Assembly (NCBI RefSeq): GCF_000378965.1
Contig: NZ_KB900536.1
Span: 3,001 to 67,000 of the forward strand
Length of the DNA: 64,000 nucleotides
Direction: 5' to 3'
Source of the DNA: Thioalkalivibrio thiocyanodenitrificans ARhD 1
GTDB lineage: Bacteria; Pseudomonadota; Gammaproteobacteria; Ectothiorhodospirales; Ectothiorhodospiraceae
Shown here: positions 37,671 through 49,755 of the stretch, in pieces
How positions within the stretch are numbered: position 1 is the first letter of the stretch
Layout: each line of letters starts with the position of its first letter
Translations under genes and position numbers: made by a program
The notes under the pieces: model-generated
What the model saw: only the letters and a program-made list of their open reading frames with translations
Told to the model about the DNA's origin: nothing
The model's database searches: none

Positions 37671-37805
37671 GACATCGGTGGATCGTTCTTCGCCCGGGGG
37701 ACCGGGCTCCTACGGGGGCCCCACGCAGCGTGGGTGCCCAGTCCCCTGGGCGATCGGGCTGGACATCGGTGGATCATTTATCGCCCGGAGGACCGGGCTC
37801 CTACG
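37671..37805. repeat. Two 44-bp direct repeats
   Basis: Units at 37671-37714 and 37762-37805 share GACATCGGTGGATC, TCGCCCGG and GGACCGGGCTCCTACG with a few differences. The second unit contains the stop codon of the GH15 gene. The GGGCTCCTAC end also recalls the repeats near 31545. Confidence 0.75.
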
Positions 37806-39618
37806 ATGCCCCTTTCCAATGGTTGGACAGATTGATGCCGCTGGAGATCAGGCCCACGTGACTGAAGGCCTGCGGGAAATTGCCGAGAAAGGCGCCCGAG
37901 GCCGGATCGATCTGCTCGGGCAGCAGACCCAGGTGATTGGCGCGGCCGCACAGGGAATCGAACAGTGCACCGGCCTCTTCCAGGCGCCCCTGCCCTGCCA
38001 GGTTGTCCACCAGCCAGAAGCTGCATAACAGGAAGGCGCCTTCGTCGCCGGGGAGGCCGTCCGGGGACTCGTGGGGCAGATAGCGATAGAGCAGACCGTC
38101 GCCGGCACCGAGACGCCGAACGACGGCCGCCGTGGTGGCCACCATCTTCGGGTGATCGGCGGCGATGACACCGCGCAACGGCAGGGCGAGCAGGCTGGCG
38201 TCGATGCCGCCTCCGCCCAGGTGCTCGGTCAACGAGCGAAGTTGCGGGTCCCAGGCCTCCTCCAGGATCGCCTGGCGGATGTACGCCGCCTCGGCCCGCC
38301 ATGCCTGTGCGTCACCCTCCATCCCGTGCTGCTCGGCCATGCGCGCGCCGCGGTCCAGGGCCACGGCGCAAAGGGCGGCGGAATAGGTGAACGGCCGACC
38401 GGCGGTACGCACCTCCCAGATGCCGTGATCCGGCGTACGCCATTCCCGCCAGGCGTCCTCCACCAGCCGGCGCAGACGTGCCCACAACGTCCCGTCCATG
38501 GGCCCGCCCATCCGGGTCCATCGGTAGGCACAGTCGAGGATCTCGCCGAACACGTCATGCTGGCGTTGCTCCACGGCCCCGTTGCCCCAGCGTACCGGGC
38601 CGGAGCCGCGGTAGCCCTCCAGTTCAGGTACCTCGCGCTCCGGCGGCGGCAGGTGCCCGTCCACGTCGTAGAGCACCCTCGGCCGGCCCGCCCGATCCAC
38701 CGCATCCAGCACCCAGCCCAGAAACCCCGCCGCCTCATGGCCCATGCCGATGCGCCCCATGGCATAGACGGAGAAGGCGGCGTCCCGGATCCAGGCAAAG
38801 CGGTAGTCCCAGTTGCGCGGACCACCGATGGCCTCGGGCAAAGAGGTGGTGGGCGCGGCGATCATCGCTCCGGTGGCGGTGTGGTCCAGCAGCTTGAGCG
38901 TGATGGCCGAACGGCGCACCAGATCCTCCCGCGGCCCCTGGTAGTGGAAGTGGCGCATCCAGCGGCGCCACACTTCCAGCGTGGCGTCCAGTATCTCGTC
39001 GGGGCCGTGGCTGTGGAAATGGTGGGCGTGGGCACCCCAGGACAACACCAGGTGATGGACGTCGCCTTCCCGAAGTTCGTAAATGCCCTCCTCGGACTGC
39101 AGCGGCAGGCTGGATTCCAGGTACAGTTCCAGTTCCGGCCGGCGCGCCGTGATCAGCACCAGACCGCCCCCGTGGGGCCGGGTCCGGGCACCGCCCCAGG
39201 GCTGCACCCGGATGCGCAGGCGCACCCGCCCGCCCAGCACCTCGATACGGCGCAGCAGCTCACCCCTGCCGGCGGCGGTGTCCTCGGAAAGATCCGCGCC
39301 GCTGCGCAGGGTCAGGGCGTCGGTGACGCGCACCCGCCCCTCGGGACCGCGCATCTCCGTGACCAGCACGCCCGTATCGGGCTCGTAGAACTGGCGCGAC
39401 GAGACCAGCGGTTCCGGGGCGACGGTGAACCCGCCGCCGCGACGCGCATCCAGCAGGCCGCAGAACAGGGGCTCGGAATCGAAGCGCGGCACGCACATCC
39501 AGCTCACGGCGCCGTCGCGTCCCACCAGTGCGGCGGTGGTGCCGTCGCCGATCAGTCCGTGGTTTTCAATGGGCAGATAACCCTCCACCCGGCGTAGTTC
39601 GTTCTCCGGTTCGCTCAC
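37801..39618 (-). CDS. GH15 glycoside hydrolase (glucoamylase or trehalase type)
   Basis: The 605-residue protein has the family 15 layout: an N-terminal beta-sandwich (YLPIENHGLIGDGTTAALVG) and a helical barrel with NWDYRFAWIRDAAF, HGIWEVRTAGRPFTYS (catalytic Glu) and LLPEQIDPASGAFLGNFPQAFSH (second Glu). Members release glucose from alpha-glucans or split trehalose. It starts with GTG overlapping the treZ stop by four bases, making it the fourth gene of the glgX-treY-treZ operon. Within that operon it could trim maltodextrins or recycle trehalose; the sequence does not choose. Confidence 0.92.
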   Translation of the reverse strand: MSEPENELRRVEGYLPIENHGLIGDGTTAALVGRDGAVSWMCVPRFDSEPLFCGLLDARRGGGFTVAPEPLVSSRQFYEPDTGVLVTEMRGPEGRVRVTDALTLRSGADLSEDTAAGRGELLRRIEVLGGRVRLRIRVQPWGGARTRPHGGGLVLITARRPELELYLESSLPLQSEEGIYELREGDVHHLVLSWGAHAHHFHSHGPDEILDATLEVWRRWMRHFHYQGPREDLVRRSAITLKLLDHTATGAMIAAPTTSLPEAIGGPRNWDYRFAWIRDAAFSVYAMGRIGMGHEAAGFLGWVLDAVDRAGRPRVLYDVDGHLPPPEREVPELEGYRGSGPVRWGNGAVEQRQHDVFGEILDCAYRWTRMGGPMDGTLWARLRRLVEDAWREWRTPDHGIWEVRTAGRPFTYSAALCAVALDRGARMAEQHGMEGDAQAWRAEAAYIRQAILEEAWDPQLRSLTEHLGGGGIDASLLALPLRGVIAADHPKMVATTAAVVRRLGAGDGLLYRYLPHESPDGLPGDEGAFLLCSFWLVDNLAGQGRLEEAGALFDSLCGRANHLGLLPEQIDPASGAFLGNFPQAFSHVGLISSGINLSNHWKGAS

Positions 39619-41384
39619 GGCTCTTCCCCGCCGCAGGGTATTGCATTGGAGACCAGATCAAGGATCGCCACGGACTCTGCGGGAAGGTGGACCGCCTCGC
39701 GCGTGACCGCGACACCGGGATCGGAGGCGAGCAGGATCCGGGGGTGGCGCCCCGCCGGACAGTCGAGACGCCTTTGCGCCGTGCCCAGGTTGCACGCCAC
39801 CGCCAGATCCCCGCGCCGCATGATCAGCCAGCGCTCGGACTCGTCATAGTGAACGACGATCCCCTCAAGGCAATCGTCGCCGAAGGCCGGGTGGGCGCGG
39901 CGCAGGGCGATCAGGTCCCGGTACCAGCGCAGCAGGCTCGCGTGCGGCTCACGCGCCGGCTGATCCCAGTCCAGCCGGGAGCGCTCGAAGGTGTCGGGCG
40001 CCTGTGGGTCCGGAATGCGTGCGGGATCCCAGCCGAAGGCGGCGAACTCCCCGCGCCGGCCCTCGCGTACAGCCTCGGCCAGGTCGGGATCCTCGTGATC
40101 GGTGAAGTAGAGAAACGGCGTGTCGGCGCCCCACTCCTCGCCCTGGAAAAGCAGCGGAACGAAGGGTGCGGTCAGCACCAGGGCCGCCCCCACCCTGAGC
40201 AACCCCGCGGAGAGCAGCTGCGCGCTGCGCTCGCCCATGGCGCGGTTGCCCACCTGGTCGTGGTTCTGCAGACACCCGACAAAGCGGCGCCCCGGCAGGT
40301 CGGCGGCGGGTCTGCCGTGACTGCGCCTGCGATAGCTGGAGTAGCGGCCGTCGTAGACCAGCCCCCGGGTCAGGGCCGCGGCCAGGTCGGCCACGGCGCC
40401 GAAGTCCTCGTAGTAGCCGTCGCGCTCGCCGGTCAGCACCGCGTGCAGGGCGTGATGAAAATCCTCGTTCCATTGCGCATCCAGGCCATAACCGCCGATC
40501 TCCGGTGCGCGCACCACGCGCGGATCGTTGAGGTCGCTCTCGGCGATCACCACCAGGTGCCGCCCCAGCCGCGCCTCCAGGGCGCGCACCTCCCGGACCA
40601 GTGCCTCCAGGAAATGGATGGCGGAGGTGTCGACGATGGCATGCACGGCGTCGATGCGCAGGCCGTCAAAGTGGTAGTCCTCGAGCCACATGAGGGCGTT
40701 GTCGAGAAAGAAACGCCGCACCGTGTCGCTGTGGGCCCGGTCCAGGTTCACCGCATCGCCCCACGGCGTGCGGTAGACGTCGGTGAAATAGGGGCCGAAG
40801 CGGCCCAGGTAGTTGCCGCTGGGGCCCAGGTGGTTGTAGACCACGTCCAGCAGCACCCCCAGACCCTTGCAGTGGCAGGCATCCACCAGGCGCTTGAGTC
40901 CCTCGGGCCCGCCGTAGGCATGGTGCGGCGCGAACGGGTCCACTCCGTCATAGCCCCAGCCGCGCTTTCCCGGGAACTCCGCCACGGGCATCAACTCCAC
41001 GTGCGTGATGCCCAGGTCCTTCAGGTGATCCAGCCTGTCGATCACCGCCTCGAAGGTGCCTTCGGGGGTGAATGTGCCCACGTGCAGTTCACAGATCACC
41101 GCCGAGGCGAGCGGCGGGGCCTGCCAGCCGGCGTCGTGCCACCGGAAACGGCCGTGATCCAGCCAGCGGGACGGGCCATGGACGCCGTGGGGCTGCCAAG
41201 GGGAACGCGGATCGGGAAACGGACCCTCCCCGTCGAGCCGGAAGGCGTAATCGGTGCCGTAACCCAGCTCCGGCGCTTCCACGGACCACCAGCCGTCGGC
41301 CTCCCGCACCATGGGCCGGCGCTGCCCGGCGCATTCCAGCTCCACCCGTCGCACCTCGGGCGCCCAGACACGCACACAGGTCAC
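39615..41384 (-). CDS. treZ: Malto-oligosyltrehalose trehalohydrolase
   Basis: TreZ cuts trehalose from the end of maltooligosyl-trehalose made by TreY. The 589-residue GH13 protein has an N-terminal beta domain (VRVWAPEVRRVELEC), the barrel motifs LLDVVYNHLGP, LRIDAVHAI (nucleophile Asp), VIAESDLNDPRV (acid Glu) and QNHDQVGNR. GTG at 41384 overlaps the treY stop (GTGA), and the upstream open sequence is treY in another frame, so this start is preferred. Confidence 0.95.
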   Translation of the reverse strand: MTCVRVWAPEVRRVELECAGQRRPMVREADGWWSVEAPELGYGTDYAFRLDGEGPFPDPRSPWQPHGVHGPSRWLDHGRFRWHDAGWQAPPLASAVICELHVGTFTPEGTFEAVIDRLDHLKDLGITHVELMPVAEFPGKRGWGYDGVDPFAPHHAYGGPEGLKRLVDACHCKGLGVLLDVVYNHLGPSGNYLGRFGPYFTDVYRTPWGDAVNLDRAHSDTVRRFFLDNALMWLEDYHFDGLRIDAVHAIVDTSAIHFLEALVREVRALEARLGRHLVVIAESDLNDPRVVRAPEIGGYGLDAQWNEDFHHALHAVLTGERDGYYEDFGAVADLAAALTRGLVYDGRYSSYRRRSHGRPAADLPGRRFVGCLQNHDQVGNRAMGERSAQLLSAGLLRVGAALVLTAPFVPLLFQGEEWGADTPFLYFTDHEDPDLAEAVREGRRGEFAAFGWDPARIPDPQAPDTFERSRLDWDQPAREPHASLLRWYRDLIALRRAHPAFGDDCLEGIVVHYDESERWLIMRRGDLAVACNLGTAQRRLDCPAGRHPRILLASDPGVAVTREAVHLPAESVAILDLVSNAIPCGGEEP

Positions 41385-44030
41385 GGCCGATGCTCCTCGC
41401 GCACCAGCAGTGCCACCGGGAACGACCCCAGCAGCGATGCAACCGGCGCTTCGCCACCGTCGACCACCTCTTCGGTGAGCACATTGCGCCAATGCCCTGC
41501 CGGAAGATGCAGTGCGGTGTCGCCCCACTCCCCGCCCAGCGCGTGCACCAGTCGCGGCACCAGCACGGCCACACCCTCCCCGCGCAGAAAGGCCACGCCG
41601 TGGGCGGCCCTTCCCCCCGTGAGACGCAACGGACGATACTCACCTTGCGGTCCCAGCCAACGGGGGTGGTCGCGGCGTACACGCAGTGCCTGGCGGATGA
41701 CCCACAGCTTGGGCATTCCTTCATCCGAACGGGCGAGGATCTCCGCGACGGAGAGCCCCTCCAACTCCGCCAGCAGCCGCTCGCGAATCACAAAGTCCAC
41801 GGGCCTGCGATTGTCCGGATCCACCAGGCTCAGGTCCCAGAGCTCCGCGCCCTGGTAGATGTCGGGCACACCGGGGGTGGTGAGCTTGAGCAGGGTCTGT
41901 GACAGCCCGTTGATTCGCCCCGGCGTCACCAGGAGTTTGACGAAGTCATCCAGTTCCGCGCGGAACTCACTGTCCTGCAGCACCGCGTTCACGAAGTCGC
42001 GCACGGCCTGCTCATAGCCGTCGTTCGGCTGTGTCCACGAGGTGTGCAGCTTGGCCTCGCGCACCGCCTTTTCCATGTAGCCGGCCATGCGTTGTGCGTC
42101 GATGGGCCATGCCCCCACCAGCGTCTGGTAGAGCAGGTACTCGGTGGGGGGATCCGGCAGCTCGTCGCTGCGATGAACCGCATTGCGTTTCGTCCAGTGA
42201 TGCACCGCCGCCGTCCATTTGTCCGGCATTTCCGAGAGCAGCAACAGGCGGGCACGCACATCCTCGCTGCGCTTGGTGTCATGGGTGGAGGTGGCGAGCA
42301 GCGACTGCGGATGGCGGGCGAGCGCTTGCGCGCAGGCATCATGAAAGTGCTCCACGGACACGCCGAAGCACGCCGGGTCGCCGCCCACCTCGTTGAGTGC
42401 GATGAGGCGGTGGAAGCGGTAGAAGGCGGTGTCCTCCATGCCCTTGGCCATGGCCGGACCGGTAAGCTGCTGAAAACGCGTGGCCAGTTCCGCCTCGCGA
42501 TCGCCGGGTATGCGAAGCAGCAACAGGCCGTGGAGAAAGCCGAACAGTTCCGGATCGAGCTCCGCGCGCCGTTCCCGGGCCTGGTCAATGGCCTGCGTCA
42601 CATAGCGTACATCCGCCTCCGAGACGGTCCCGTCCGGGTGGCGCACATAGGTGCGGTAAACGGGAAAACAGGCGGCCACCTCCAGCAGCACCTGGTAGAG
42701 CTCGTGTCGGGTGTAGTCGCGATGCCGGCGGTGGCGCTCGCAGACGTCCACGGACAGCGACACCAGACGGTTGAGTTCGCTGCCCAGCAGTTCCTTGACC
42801 ACCTGACGCTTGCAGTCGTGTACCAGTTCGGCGAAGTCCGCGGCCTCGCCCGTGAGCTCCTCCAGCAGCCGGGTCAGCGGTGCCTCGCCCGCCGGATCGG
42901 CGAACAGCCCCTGCACCCGATTGAGAAAGTCATAACCGGTGGTGCCGGCCACGGGCCAGTCGGCGGGCAGGGATTCGCCGGGCTCGAGGATCTTTTCCGC
43001 CACGACCCAGGCGTCGGGGCAGGCGGCGTGCAGCCTGTGAAAGTAGCGGGTCGGATCGCGCAGGCCGTCCGGATGGTCGATGCGCAGCCCGTGCACCTCG
43101 CCCGCACGCGCCCAGCGGATGGGCAGTGCATGGATGGCATCAAACACCTCTTCCTCCTCCACGCGCAGACCGGCCAGATCATTGATGTCGAAGAAGCGCC
43201 GGTAGCCCAGATCCCGACCGGCGGTGCGCCACCAGGCCAACCGGTAGTTCTGTTTCTCGATCAGCTCGTCCAGGGCGTCCGGATCCGTGTTGATGCGATC
43301 CACGTGATCCCGAATGGCGGCATCGGCCGCGGGTTCTTCCCCGCCAAGCTGCACCAGCAGGCGACGGATCACGTCCTTGTCGCGATGACGGCGCTCCACT
43401 GCCCAGCCCAGGGTCACATGGGGACGCGGCAGGCGCGAGCACGATTCCGCGATGAAACCGAGCAACTCGGAATCACTGGTTGCGTAGGCCTTGCAGAGCA
43501 GATCCGACAGGGTGGACGGGTCCAGGGGAAAGGCATGTTCATGATAGTGCAGCGTGAACACACCGTCGCGATAGCGCATCTGCAGATCCTGCGCCTCCAG
43601 GATGCGCCCGTAGTGATCGCCCAGCACCGGCAGGAGCACCTTGTTGGGCCAGCGCTCCTCGGAGGCCTCCCAGTCCACGTCGAAGTACAACGCGTACCGG
43701 CTTGACGGACCGTTCTCAAGCACGTCCCACCACCAGGGGTTCTGATCCCCGGCCACGGCCATGTGATTGGGCACGATGTCCAGCATCTGCCCCATGCCCG
43801 CCGCCTCCAGGACGTCGCACAAGCGCCTGCGCGCGGCCTCCCCGCCCAGTTCCTCGTTGACCCGCGTGGGGTCGACCACGTCGTAGCCGTGGGTGCTGCC
43901 GCGCACCGCCTGCAGGCAGGGCGAGAGGTAGACATGACTGATTCCCAGCCGGGAGAGGTAGGCCACGACGCCGGCCGCCGCGTCCAGACCGAATTCCGGA
44001 CGCAGTTGCAACCGGTAGGTGGCCACCGGT

Positions 44031-44041
<11 letters not shown>
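41381..44041 (-). CDS. treY: Malto-oligosyltrehalose synthase
   Basis: TreY turns the reducing-end alpha-1,4 bond of a maltodextrin into alpha,alpha-1,1. The 886-residue GH13 protein starts MRPEPVATYRLQLRPEFG and shows GISHVYLSPCLQAVRGSTHG, DIVPNHMA, LRIDHPDGLRDP (nucleophile) and VAEKILEPGE (acid), with the large insertions of this subfamily. The ATG overlaps the end of glgX by 11 bases. Pairing with treZ gives the complete TreYZ route from glycogen to trehalose. Confidence 0.96.
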
Positions 44042-46175
<2,134 letters not shown>

Positions 46176-46492
46176 ATGACACTCCGGGTAACGCGCATGT
46201 CTCGCGAGGGCCGCGAATGAATGTGACTTTCCGGCCTGTGTCGCACTGCCCCTGGAAGGAGAAGCGCGGCCTCGTAGGGCGGATAAGCGAAGCGCATCCG
46301 TCAAGTCCCTGCCAATGGTGTACCGGATGCGGCTGTGCCTTATCCGGCCTACGAGTTCTGCGACGCCCGTCAAGATCATCAGTTTGATCACTATGCTCCG
46401 AATGATCCGGGAATAAAACCGCCGGGCGAAGTGGGTTCACCAGACTACAATCAGGAGCATAACCGCCTTCCCTCTCGTTGCCAGGAGGCTTC
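46176..46492. promoter_or_regulatory. Divergent control region between glgX operon and DUF5752-treT
   Basis: The 317-bp spacer must contain promoters for both trehalose operons. A REP-like palindrome occupies 46268-46353. To its right an AT-richer stretch (AGTTTGATCACTATGCTCC) and TTCACCAGACTACAATCAGG precede the plus-strand genes; ACAAT may be part of a -10 element. No osmotic or CsrA control element can be assigned with confidence. Confidence 0.45.
46268..46353. repeat. REP-like palindrome, copy 2
   Basis: CGTAGGGCGGATAAGCGAAG on the left and TGCCTTATCCGGCCTACG on the right form the same imperfect palindrome as at 30495-30565, with a different loop. Both copies border trehalose genes. Confidence 0.75.
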
Positions 46493-47188
46493 ATGCAGAA
46501 CGCTACCGACACGTCAGCCGGTACGGGCGACACACCGCCCTTCTCGGTCAAGGACTGCGCCCTGATCGCCATCTCCACGGGACGCCGCGCCCACACGCTT
46601 GGCGAGATGTGTGAGCATCTCCAGACAGTGAGCATCGACAGCATCTACTACCATTTCTGGGGCGGGCTGATCCAGGCGCGCTTCGACGAGCGCGAGTACA
46701 ACAACGACTTCGCTTCCTGGGTGCGACATGCCCTGCACGACGCGCCCCTGGCCGAGCGCCTGGCCGTGCTCGACCCCACGGACTTTGCCGATCTGGAGGA
46801 TCTGCGCCGTGAGCTTCTCGATCTCATGGAACAGCGTCTGGACGAGAGCGAGTCGCTGCACTGGATGCGCGCCACGCGAACCTTTGAATTCATCCGCTCC
46901 CAGATCGTCATCTTTGACACGCGCCATCGCATCCGGTATCCTGAGCAACTGGCCGAGGTCATCCCGCAGCTCTCCACCGGCAGCATCTTCTATCACTTCA
47001 TCGACGCGCGGCGCCGCGTGCCGGATCACCTGGATGACTTCCGCGAATGGCTCTCAGCGTTCGGGGAACGCTACGCCGGCCTGCGCGATCAGCTGGCGGG
47101 CGTGGAACCCTATTTTTCCTCCATGACCGAGATCCGCGAGCGCCTCACGCGGGCGCTTGAACTCGCTGCATCCGGGGAGTCCTCATGA
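46493..47188 (+). CDS. DUF5752-family protein
   Basis: The 231-residue protein is soluble and helical, with two similar halves: DSIYYHFWGGLIQARFDEREYNNDF region and GSIFYHFIDARRRVPDHLDDF region, each followed by a WL/WV segment. This duplicated YHF motif is what I associate with the DUF5752 family, often found next to TreT-like trehalose synthases. The ATG at 46493 follows AGGAGG. It overlaps treT by four bases, so it probably regulates or supports that enzyme; biochemical role unknown. Confidence 0.82.
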   Translation: MQNATDTSAGTGDTPPFSVKDCALIAISTGRRAHTLGEMCEHLQTVSIDSIYYHFWGGLIQARFDEREYNNDFASWVRHALHDAPLAERLAVLDPTDFADLEDLRRELLDLMEQRLDESESLHWMRATRTFEFIRSQIVIFDTRHRIRYPEQLAEVIPQLSTGSIFYHFIDARRRVPDHLDDFREWLSAFGERYAGLRDQLAGVEPYFSSMTEIRERLTRALELAASGESS

Positions 47189-48426
47189 GCCGCCTCCTGG
47201 AAGCCTACGCGCGCGTTGCCGGCGAGGACGTGATCGATCACCTGAGCCAGCTGGCGGCGCAATACCGGGGTATGAAGGTGGTGCATGTGAACTCCACCCG
47301 GATGGGCGGCGGTGTCGCGGAGATCCTGGACAAGCTGGTCCCCCTCTCACGGGAACTTGGGCTGGATGCCCGATGGGAGGTGATCACCGGAGACCCGATC
47401 TTCTACCAGTGCACCAAGGCCATGCACAACGGCCTGCAGGGCAACCCCGTGAACCTGGAACCCTCCTGGCTGGAGGCCTACGAGGAGACCAACCGGCACA
47501 ACGCCGAGCAACTGCGTCCGATCCTGGAGGAGGCAGACGTGGTGTTCATCCACGATCCGCAGCCTGCCGCGCTGCTGGGACACTTCCCGAAACGCCGCGG
47601 CAAGTGGGTCTGGCGCTGCCATATCGACGCCAGCCGGCCCTACCGGCCCGTGTGGCGTTACCTGCGCCGTCACGTGAGCGGTTACGACGCCAGCGTGTTC
47701 TCCCTGGCCGGTTTCGCCCAGGCGCTGCCCCACCCCGAATACCTGATCCCGCCCTCCATCGATCCCCTGAGCGACAAGAACGTGGACCTTGCGGAGGACG
47801 AGATCGACGCCGTGCGCCGGCGCTTCGAGCTCGACCCGGAGCGTCCGCTGGTCACCCAGGTGTCGCGCTTCGACCGCTTCAAGGATCCGCTGGGCGTGAT
47901 CAGGGCCTACCGTCTGGCCAAGCGCTTCGTTCCCGGCCTGCAACTGGTGCTTGCCGGCGGCTCGGCAGACGATGACCCGGAGGGGGAGGCGGTGCTCGAC
48001 GAAGTGCGCGCCGCCGCCGGTGACGACGCCGACATGCACGTCCTGCTCCTGCCCCCGGACGCCCACCGGGTCATCAACGCCCTGCAGCGCGCCTCGGACC
48101 TGGTGATCCAGAAGTCCACCAGGGAGGGCTTCGGGCTCACCGTCACCGAGGCCATGTGGAAAGGGCGCCCGGTGATCGGCGGCGACACCGGCGGCATCCG
48201 CCTTCAGGTGGTCGACTTCCACACGGGCTTTCTGGTGAGTACGCCGGAAGGTGCCGCATTGCGCATGCGCTACCTGCTCAATCAGCCCCGGCTGATCCGG
48301 GAGATGGGTGCCAAGGCACGTACCTTCGTGCGCGAGAACTTCCTGCTCACCCGCCAGTTGCGCGAGTACCTGACGCTCGGCATCGGCGTGCTCACCGGCA
48401 AGGGGGAATGGATCGAGCTGGGATGA
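47185..48426 (+). CDS. treT: Trehalose synthase TreT (GT4 glycosyltransferase)
   Basis: TreT joins glucose from a nucleotide sugar to glucose in one step to form trehalose, and can run in reverse. The 413-residue GT-B protein shows VVHVNSTRMGGGVAEIL near the start, WRCHIDASRPYRPVW, VSRFDRFKDPLGVI, and the EX7E element in EGFGLTVTEAMWKG with GGDTGGIRLQV. This matches archaeal TreT more than glycogen synthases. It overlaps the DUF5752 gene. With TreYZ and OtsB it gives this organism up to three trehalose routes. Confidence 0.9.
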   Translation: MSRLLEAYARVAGEDVIDHLSQLAAQYRGMKVVHVNSTRMGGGVAEILDKLVPLSRELGLDARWEVITGDPIFYQCTKAMHNGLQGNPVNLEPSWLEAYEETNRHNAEQLRPILEEADVVFIHDPQPAALLGHFPKRRGKWVWRCHIDASRPYRPVWRYLRRHVSGYDASVFSLAGFAQALPHPEYLIPPSIDPLSDKNVDLAEDEIDAVRRRFELDPERPLVTQVSRFDRFKDPLGVIRAYRLAKRFVPGLQLVLAGGSADDDPEGEAVLDEVRAAAGDDADMHVLLLPPDAHRVINALQRASDLVIQKSTREGFGLTVTEAMWKGRPVIGGDTGGIRLQVVDFHTGFLVSTPEGAALRMRYLLNQPRLIREMGAKARTFVRENFLLTRQLREYLTLGIGVLTGKGEWIELG

Positions 48427-48433
48427 GTATTTT

Positions 48434-48880
48434 TGCCACAGAGGGCACAGAGGTCACAGAGAAAAGAAAACGATACTCTCGCGAAGGCGCGAAGCACGCA
48501 AAGGAAGGCCGAATACCATGGGTGGGTGGTCACCGTTCCGACGTCGATTAACCTCCGGCGGCGCCCATGGGGCGCCCTATGTCACTGCTTTTCTTCGCGT
48601 GCTTGGCCGCTTCGCGAGAGGAATTTTCTCCTTATCTCTGTGACCTCTGTGGCAAAACGCCTTTCAGCAGATCCGCGGCAACGGAGCGTCCTCCAGTGCG
48701 TAGGTTGGGGTGAGGAACGAACCCCAACATGCGATGCTTCATCCCTGCCAATGTTGTTGGGGTTCGCGCTGCTCACCCCAACCTACGCATCTCCTGGTTC
48801 CCTTGGCGTGCTTCGCGCCTTTGCGAGAGACACTTTCTTTTCTCTGTGCCCTCTGTGGCAAAACCGCCTTTCAGCAGATC
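48434..48880. repeat. CACAGAGG-type element, copy 4
   Basis: It opens with GCCACAGAGGGCACAGAGG and AAAGGCGCGAAGCACGC-like units and has inverted counterparts later (CTCTGTGACCTCTGTGGC near 48635 and GCTTCGCGCCTTTGCGAG near 48812, TCTGTGCCCTCTGTGGC near 48845). The arrays flank a palindrome at 48698-48788. The whole 594-bp spacer between treT and the L,D-transpeptidase gene appears to be repeat sequence; no ORF is convincing. Confidence 0.75.
48698..48788. repeat. GTAGGTTGGGGTGAG palindrome
   Basis: GCGTAGGTTGGGGTGAG and GAACCCCAACAT on the left are answered by TGTTGGGGTTCGCGC and CTCACCCCAACCTACGC on the right, a long imperfect inverted repeat of the kind seen as interspersed palindromes in many bacteria. 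Confidence 0.75.
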
Positions 48881-49020
48881 CGGGGCAGCAGGTCCTTCAC
48901 GGGAAATGCATATTGCTGCCTGTGTCCGCTGTAAGCGTGCCTTCCGTCGTTCGCCTCCAGCGCGCAGATCGGCGGCCGCAGCAGAAGGGGGGTGGCGAGA
49001 TATGCGGGCCGGCCCCGCAC

Positions 49021-49755
49021 CTACTCGACAATCACTACCAGCGTCCCCTGCGGCACCCGATCAAACAGCTCGATCACATCGGTGTTGCTCATGCGCACGC
49101 AACCATCCGATGCCGGCCGTCCGATGCGTCCCTCCTCATCGGTGCCGTGGATATAGATGAAGCGTTGAAACGAATCGATCCCGTCGCCCCGGTTGACACC
49201 CTCTTCCAGGCCGTCCAGCCACAGGATGCGGGAGGTGATGTTGTCATCGGGACTGCGCTCCCCCGGGCCGTTGAGTATGCGGGCCACTTCACCGGTGTTG
49301 CGCCGTCCCCGGAAGATGGTACCGAGCGGGGCCTGGTCGCCGATGCGGCGCCGCACCTGATGCACGCCCAGGGGCGTCCTCAGGCTGCCGTCCCGATTGC
49401 CGACGCCGAAGCGCGACGTGGACACGGGATAGTGCTGCATGGGCAGACCGCGTTCGAACCGGTAGAGGCGCTGTTCGCCCACGCGCACGATCAGCACCGG
49501 GTCACGGATCCGGTCCGGGTAGGTCCGGGCGAGGTCATCGAGTATGTTTCGGTACCAGGTGCTCATGGGTATGAAGTAGGCGTTGTACGTATCCCGGCCG
49601 TCCCACCAGGCCGTGGCCGACAACGGCAGCCAGGCGGACAGCCCGATCAGACAAACGCCCAGACCCGCGAGAACGCCATGGCACCGGCCATCACGTGTTG
49701 TTGTACAGGTCCAGATGGGCGTATTCCCGCGCCTTTTTCTGCTTGGCCAGATCAT
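49021..49755 (-). CDS. L,D-transpeptidase (YkuD fold)
   Basis: These enzymes form 3-3 cross-links in peptidoglycan or attach lipoproteins. The catalytic region near the C-terminus reads [12 protein letters not shown] and [10 protein letters not shown], matching the HGT...S-x-GC-V-R motif with the nucleophile Cys. An N-terminal hydrophobic segment ([19 protein letters not shown]) is a signal or anchor. The only ATG in frame before it, at 49755, lies 65 bases inside purF and has a weak ribosome binding site, giving 244 residues with an unusual 25-residue basic leader; the true start is uncertain. Confidence 0.85.
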   Translation of the reverse strand: MIWPSRKRRGNTPIWTCTTTRDGRCHGVLAGLGVCLIGLSAWLPLSATAWWDGRDTYNAYFIPMSTWYRNILDDLARTYPDRIRDPVLIVRVGEQRLYRFERGLPMQHYPVSTSRFGVGNRDGSLRTPLGVHQVRRRIGDQAPLGTIFRGRRNTGEVARILNGPGERSPDDNITSRILWLDGLEEGVNRGDGIDSFQRFIYIHGTDEEGRIGRPASDGCVRMSNTDVIELFDRVPQGTLVVIVE

